Shown: piece after piece, positions 60,913-64,000 of the stretch | Layout of the letters: the number at the start of each line of letters is the position of its first letter | Numbering within the stretch: the stretch's first letter is position 1 | Origin: Dethiosulfovibrio salsuginis | GTDB lineage: Bacteria > Synergistota > Synergistia > Synergistales > Dethiosulfovibrionaceae | Length of the DNA stretch: 64,000 nucleotides | Assembly: GCF_900177735.1 (NCBI RefSeq) | Contig: NZ_FXBB01000013.1 | Location: forward strand, 1 to 64,000 | Direction of reading: 5' to 3' | Notes under the pieces: model-generated | What the model saw: the letters and a program-made list of their open reading frames with translations, nothing else | Database searches by the model: none | What the model was told of the DNA's origin: nothing | Program-made: the position numbers and the translations under genes

Positions 60913-61269
60913 ATGACAAAGCCCTGTAAGGTCAAGGTTTTCGTGGAGTCCCCTAAGGCCGGTGCAGGCTGATGCACCTTGCCCTACAGAGGAGAGGAAA
61001 GGGAATCCTACCCCGGGGCAAAGAGCAGGATGCTCACAGGAAACCTGATAGTGAAGGTGAAGGATAGATTTAAAGACGCCGTAGACCTGAACGTCTACGA
61101 CCCTAGGTCACCTTTTTGGATATGGGATGTAATAAGGTTCTCCGTAAAGGGAGGAGAGCCAGCGTGGATAGTGGAGGGAGAGCTTCTCTTTAAAGGGGTT
61201 CCCTCTTGGGAAGATCTGGAAAAAGCTCTTGAGGATCAAATCAAAAAAAGAAAAGGCGTGATTAAATGA
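60913..61269 (+). CDS. Candidate selenoprotein: thioredoxin-fold protein with in-frame TGA (Sec20-Cys21)
   Basis: Reading TGA at 60970-60972 as selenocysteine gives one 118-residue protein from ATG at 60913 (GGGAG nine bases upstream) to 61269. The N-terminal strand KVKVFVES is followed by GAG-Sec-CTLP. Residues 58-106 (DLNVYD, then GGEPAWIVEGELLFKGVPSWEDLEKAL) carry the cis-Pro and final strand-helix pattern of thioredoxin-like folds. Bases GGTGCA and TGCACC flank the TGA in a hairpin, and TTGCCC/GGGCAA enclose a larger stem just downstream, which could serve as the SECIS. A nonsense mutation is the alternative. The next gene overlaps by ATGA. Confidence 0.68.
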
Positions 61270-61745
61270 AGAAAATATATCTGTGTTTAGCTTTTTGCGC
61301 TCTGTCCCTAGTTTTTATGGCCACCATCGCCACAGCGGCAAAACCGATCCCGCCGGAGATAAAAAGCTTCATCATAAAATTCTCCGACCAGTACGGAAAC
61401 GCTATGGAGACGTTATCGAAGGACCTGGAGAAAGCCCAGACCCCTGATCAGATGGCATCGGCCCTTAACTCCTACTCGGACAAACTGGAGCCTATGATGG
61501 CGGAGATGGTGGCTATGGAGAAAAAGTATCCCGAGTTTTTTGAGGGAACCGACGAAGACGATTACGCCGTTGATTCAGACATAGAGAAAGCCAGCGACAG
61601 AATGGACCAGAAGGCCGAGGGAATGATGGAGTCCATGGGGAAGGTGTTCACCCACGCCGACCACCCAGCGGTACAGGCAGCCCTTGAGAGACTTGGAAAA
61701 GTCATGGGCGAGGAAGAGGAAGAGGAAGAGGAAGAGGAACTCTAA
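61266..61745 (+). CDS. Exported acidic protein of unknown function
   Basis: The 159-residue product has a signal peptide (about 1-25, cleavage near ATA). The mature part is helical and Met-rich (MEPMMAEMVAMEKK-like stretches) and ends in a run of about ten Glu before a final Leu. It is translationally coupled to the selenoprotein candidate (ATGA overlap), so the two may act together, for example as a periplasmic partner. The family is unknown to me. Confidence 0.75.
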   Translation: MKKIYLCLAFCALSLVFMATIATAAKPIPPEIKSFIIKFSDQYGNAMETLSKDLEKAQTPDQMASALNSYSDKLEPMMAEMVAMEKKYPEFFEGTDEDDYAVDSDIEKASDRMDQKAEGMMESMGKVFTHADHPAVQAALERLGKVMGEEEEEEEEEEL

Positions 61746-61749
61746 GGTA

Positions 61750-61787
61750 AACAACAGCCGTCGGGGTCTGCGACGATCCCGACGGCT
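61750..61787 (-). terminator. Terminator, probably that of the original ssrA gene
   Basis: On the minus strand AGCCGTCGGG and CCCGACGGCT form a ten-base-pair hairpin followed by GTTGTTTACC. It lies 13 bases downstream of a fragment identical to the 3' end of tmRNA (61801-61811). It also faces the convergent gene that ends at 61745. Confidence 0.65.
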
Positions 61788-61800
61788 ACGAAAAGGCTTA

Positions 61801-61811
61801 TGGTGGAGGCG
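61801..61811 (-). other. Candidate prophage attachment site: 3' end of ssrA (tmRNA)
   Basis: Read on the minus strand the sequence is CGCCTCCACCA, which equals the conserved acceptor-stem and CCA end of bacterial tmRNA. An intrinsic terminator follows in the same direction. That is the expected remnant when a phage integrates into ssrA and separates its 3' end from the rest. The match is only 11 bases, so the call depends on the intact ssrA lying beyond 64000. Confidence 0.45.
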
Positions 61812-61936
61812 CGGACCACAGAATAAGCTCTAACTGCAAGGATTTACAGATTTCAGAGACACTATGGAGACAAAAACACACTCTAGAGCCTAAAAGCAAG
61901 CCCATCCTAAAATTAAATAATGCAAGAGCTAAGGCG

Positions 61937-62248
61937 TTATTTTGCTTTTCTCTCCAGCCATTTTAGCAGAAGCTCCTGCCCATAGTCCAGTATCTGCCCT
62001 GCCGAGTACCCTGCCATAGCTATAATCGCTGAGCTGGTCCATGGAGAGAGTCGAAGACCGCGGCAGAAACAGGCCATTACCAACCCCACGAATCCAGCGA
62101 CGATCATCCCGGATAAGAATTCTCCCCACGAAAACGGTTCAGACCGGTGAAGCCGGATAAACCGAACCAGAGATCCTGCCATAGCCATCAGGGTGGGTGG
62201 CAAGAGAACCGCCAGATACTGGTGCAACGAGTCAAAGAAATCATCCAC
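61937..62248 (-). CDS. Phage holin-like membrane protein
   Basis: The 103-residue product has about three membrane segments (residues about 15-30, 42-62, 68-90) and a basic C-terminus ending KWLERKAK, as in LydA-type and related phage holins. Holins make the membrane lesion that lets the endolysin out. It is the last gene of the prophage end and lies next to the candidate attachment site. Confidence 0.7.
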   Translation of the reverse strand: MDDFFDSLHQYLAVLLPPTLMAMAGSLVRFIRLHRSEPFSWGEFLSGMIVAGFVGLVMACFCRGLRLSPWTSSAIIAMAGYSAGQILDYGQELLLKWLERKAK

Positions 62249-62260
62249 AGGGCTACCTCC

Positions 62261-62641
62261 TTAATGAGACCTTCCTATCATTACCCCAACAGCAAGAGCT
62301 CCGACACTCCAAAGGACAGTGTTCTTACGCTCTTGCCGTATCTGACCCTTCCACTCGTCTCGCTCCTCGTTGAGTTCCGCCTTGAGTTCCAGTAGCCTTA
62401 CGTTCGTCTCAGCCCTCATGTCGAGAACCGTCTGATGCCACACATCCCGCTCCTGCCGGTACGTCTGCACAGAGAAGAGTAAGTCTCGCCCGTCTTGCTC
62501 AGTCATCCAGTACCCCGGCTCAGTCGTCACATATCCCTTGGGGACGTATTTGACTGCGCCGGAAGCTGGCAAGCTCGTTATTGAGACCATCAGCAACACC
62601 GTCAGGAGGCAGCGCAAACACCTCTTCCTTGACCTGCTCAC
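62261..62641 (-). CDS. Phage protein with signal peptide, coiled coil and C-terminal membrane segment
   Basis: The 126-residue product starts with a signal peptide (about 1-29) and has a charged helical region (VRLLELKAELNEERDEWKGQIRQERK) followed by a membrane segment (VLWSVGALAVGVMIG). Its 5' end lies inside the upstream small gene in another frame (122 bases of overlap), as in Rz/Rz1-type pairs, but no lipobox is obvious. A spanin role is possible, not shown. Confidence 0.55.
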   Translation of the reverse strand: MSRSRKRCLRCLLTVLLMVSITSLPASGAVKYVPKGYVTTEPGYWMTEQDGRDLLFSVQTYRQERDVWHQTVLDMRAETNVRLLELKAELNEERDEWKGQIRQERKNTVLWSVGALAVGVMIGRSH

Positions 62642-62828
62642 GTATAAACACCACCTTCTTCTTGGCCTGTTCCTCCAGCTCTTTGATCTGCCGAGAGAGA
62701 TTTTCTATAACGGCGTCGGTCTCCACTACCGCCGGAGGAGGATCTATCTTCCCCCACACCACCCAGACGCAACCTGCCATCAACGCTGCCAGACAACAAC
62801 ACCACGCTATCCATCCTTTTCTGGACAT
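62520..62828 (-). CDS. Rz-like spanin candidate (membrane anchor plus coiled coil)
   Basis: The 102-residue product has an N-terminal membrane segment with a possible lipobox (LAALMAGC) and a long helical region (NLSRQIKELEEQAKKKVVFIREQVKEE). This fits an inner-membrane spanin or a phage lysis accessory protein. It overlaps the next gene in another frame and the upstream gene by 22 bases. Confidence 0.6.
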   Translation of the reverse strand: MSRKGWIAWCCCLAALMAGCVWVVWGKIDPPPAVVETDAVIENLSRQIKELEEQAKKKVVFIREQVKEEVFALPPDGVADGLNNELASFRRSQIRPQGICDD

Positions 62829-63034
62829 GTTTTCGTTCCTACCCCCTTCACTGCCTCAACCGTCGAGGTCCCGTAATATGCCGCTAAGACGAGCCCCCCA
62901 AACCACTGGAGAAGATCTTTCAGGTTCATGGGAAGATCCTGTCCCGTCCAAAGGCTCCAGAGAATGGAGAGCCCTACCAACCCGGCAGCGAAGATAGCCA
63001 GCGGTTTTCGAAGCGGCCATTTCGCTACACCCAC
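62807..63034 (-). CDS. Small phage membrane protein, possible second holin
   Basis: The 75-residue product has two short hydrophobic stretches (LAIFAAGLVGLSILWSL and LLQWFGGLVLAAYYG) and a charged tail. Size and position between the endolysin and spanin-like genes fit a holin or antiholin. It overlaps both neighbours slightly. Confidence 0.55.
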   Translation of the reverse strand: MGVAKWPLRKPLAIFAAGLVGLSILWSLWTGQDLPMNLKDLLQWFGGLVLAAYYGTSTVEAVKGVGTKTCPEKDG

Positions 63035-63555
63035 TCCATCACCCCCTGAGCAATCGCCTTTGCTATCCTTCTGCGACCGTGAGTAGTCTCCAGGTGATCC
63101 CGCCGATTTTCCGGGTTCGAGATAAACGCTGCCTCTACGAGCACCGCAGGCATGGAGGTGCCTCGAAGGACTCCCAGATCTCCACGGGGCTTTATTCCTC
63201 GATCTCGAAGCCCAGGGATATCACGCAGAGCCCCCCAGATATGACCGGCGAGATCCCTGCCTCTAGCCGATCCGGGGAAAATCAGGAGCTCCATGCCGTG
63301 AGCCTGTGGAGAGCTGGCAGCGTTGCAATGAATAGAAAGAAACAGGTCAGCTTTCCACGTGTTTGCTAGTCGACATCGATCGCCAATCGTGATGAAGACG
63401 TCCGTTTCTCTGGTCATCAGGACACTGTGTCCTCCATCCACCAGTTCATCCCGCAAAAAAAGCGAGATGGCCAACGCCACCTCGCTCTCTCGAAGCTGTC
63501 CTCCTACGGCCCCTGGGTCTTTGCCACCATGTCCAGGATCTATGGCTATCCTCAT
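63025..63555 (-). CDS. N-acetylmuramoyl-L-alanine amidase (phage endolysin, Amidase_3)
   Basis: The 176-residue product is a zinc amidase that cleaves the lactyl-amide bond of peptidoglycan. Motifs are IDPGHGGKDPGA (first His ligand), RESEVALAI (Glu ligand), LFLSIHCNA (second His) and VLVEAAFISNPEN (catalytic Glu). There is no signal peptide or cell-wall-binding domain, so it should need the holin for export. It overlaps the next gene by one base. Confidence 0.93.
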   Translation of the reverse strand: MRIAIDPGHGGKDPGAVGGQLRESEVALAISLFLRDELVDGGHSVLMTRETDVFITIGDRCRLANTWKADLFLSIHCNAASSPQAHGMELLIFPGSARGRDLAGHIWGALRDIPGLRDRGIKPRGDLGVLRGTSMPAVLVEAAFISNPENRRDHLETTHGRRRIAKAIAQGVMEWV

Positions 63556-63875
63556 CAGATCATCCCCTTAAAATCACTTGCGTCACCTGCATAGTGCGGA
63601 TAAAGCACAAAGTGCAGAAACGTCGCCAATCGATACGGCCAGGGCATAAAAAAAGCCAAGCCGATTTCAGCTACGAAACCGGCCTGGCAAATTATCTTAA
63701 TATGGCCTGGCGACGCCTCCGGCCAACGCCATGTCCACCTGGGTACCTTCACCGGCCCCAACTTCCCCCAGGAGAAAGTAAAGGAAAGGCGGCATCCTAG
63801 CAGGAAGGCCGCTAGATAGTGGGCTGCCTCGTGAACCAGAATCGGCAGCAGTCCCCATAGCAAAACCAAGATCAT
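63555..63875 (-). CDS. Small membrane protein with HEAAH zinc-protease motif
   Basis: The start is ATG at 63875 with GGGAGG upstream, overlapping the gpD stop (ATGA), giving 106 residues. A first membrane helix contains the HExxH motif (VHEAAHYLAAFLLG, about residues 14-27), as in site-2 and M50-type intramembrane metalloproteases. Further membrane segments follow, and the C-terminal YAGDASDFKGM offers an Asp as a third ligand. The protein is much smaller than ordinary M50 enzymes. Why a phage lysis cassette carries it is not known. Confidence 0.65.
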   Translation of the reverse strand: MILVLLWGLLPILVHEAAHYLAAFLLGCRLSFTFSWGKLGPVKVPRWTWRWPEASPGHIKIICQAGFVAEIGLAFFMPWPYRLATFLHFVLYPHYAGDASDFKGMI

Positions 63876-64000
63876 GCCCCTCCCTCGCAATCAAGCTGGG
63901 TAACATATCCGCTGCGCCCATCCAAATGATGCTTCGCCGTAACTATCGACCAAGTCCCATCTACACCACTACGAAAGCCAGATAGCGACACCTTAGACTC
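63872..64000 (-). CDS. C-terminus of phage late control protein gpD-type (partial)
   Basis: The last 42 codons of a gene cut by the window edge are visible (GTWSIVTAKHHLDG then SGYVTQLDCEGGA). The pattern W.I..A.HHLDG.GYVTQL.CE matches the C-terminus of P2-type late control D / tail protein D, a baseplate hub component. The stop TGA overlaps the next start. Confidence 0.75.
   Translation of the reverse strand, partial: ESKVSLSGFRSGVDGTWSIVTAKHHLDGRSGYVTQLDCEGGA

Larger units (their letters stand above)
61801..64000. mobile_element. Prophage end (tail/lysis genes), continuing past the window
   Basis: From the attachment-like site to the window end all genes are minus-strand and phage-like: the end of a late control gpD-type tail protein, a small membrane metalloprotease-like protein, an amidase endolysin, small membrane proteins of holin and spanin type. 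No integrase lies on this side. The left boundary is set by the tmRNA-like fragment at 61801-61811. Confidence 0.75.

Noticed and set aside
60979-61269. A shorter protein starting at TTG right after the TGA
   Set aside because: No ribosome site precedes the TTG, while the upstream ATG has one and the reading frame upstream encodes a strand fitting the thioredoxin fold. It remains the main alternative if the TGA is a true stop.
1-64000. CRISPR arrays or cas genes
   Set aside because: No regularly spaced short direct repeats and no Cas-like proteins were seen.

Overview
The window reads as the chromosome of a strictly anaerobic, amino-acid-fermenting bacterium, most likely a member of the Synergistota (Dethiosulfovibrio-like). 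This is inferred from gene content: a complete energy-converting membrane-bound hydrogenase (Mbh), M20 amidohydrolase with a YfcC-type carrier, TAXI receptor with GltS, PaaK-type CoA ligase and corrinoid assembly. Supporting signs are heavy AGG/AGA/ATA codon use, frequent GTG/TTG starts and strong AGGAGG ribosome sites. No 16S rRNA is present, so the taxonomy is an inference.

Left part (1-12.9 kb): secreted or membrane proteins of unknown role, a PQQ-type propeller, tadA, tRNA-Ser(CGA), recQ, tRNA-Arg(ACG) with tRNA-Ser(GCT), a decayed ISL3-type transposase remnant, a SurA-like chaperone, polA and gltX. From 12.9 to 21.2 kb lies one compact 14-gene minus-strand operon with the archaeal mbhA-N order: Mrp-like cation antiporter modules followed by the [NiFe] hydrogenase. 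It should couple ferredoxin oxidation and H2 evolution to ion pumping.

Middle part (21.3-42 kb): an MFS carrier, an unassigned RNA with its own promoter and terminator, paaK, HAD phosphatases, an YfcC/AbgB-like uptake and hydrolysis pair, rsgA with a possible RNA switch in its leader, a Ca2+/cation exchanger, three decayed or damaged genes (a methyltransferase with an internal deletion, a frameshifted RelE-like toxin, and the transposase remnant further left), tRNA-Leu(CAA), a TAXI receptor fused in one operon with GltS, PduO, a GntR regulator, ydcF, rarA and a 6S RNA gene upstream of the HAD-rarA pair.

Right part (42-64 kb): SYLF protein, CapD-like epimerase/dehydratase, ychF, DUF4139 protein, MBL hydrolase with a degenerate GGDEF-like membrane protein, Mrp/NBP35 ATPase, a LacI-type regulator, L,D-transpeptidase, TGS-type nucleoside kinase, and a corrinoid nucleotide-loop/aminopropanol-arm operon (cobQ, pduX, cbiB, cobD, cobU, cobS). 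A short operon follows whose first gene has an in-frame TGA next to a Cys in a thioredoxin-like protein, a strong selenoprotein candidate. The window ends in the lysis and tail end of a prophage apparently integrated at the 3' end of ssrA (tmRNA).

Three copies (one cut by the window edge) of a roughly 247-bp, highly palindromic dispersed element lie between convergent genes. Each ends exactly at the stop codon of its minus-strand neighbour and is flanked by TTAA or CTAG. The selenoprotein candidate, this element, the rsgA leader and the 23-kb RNA are the least explained parts of the window.
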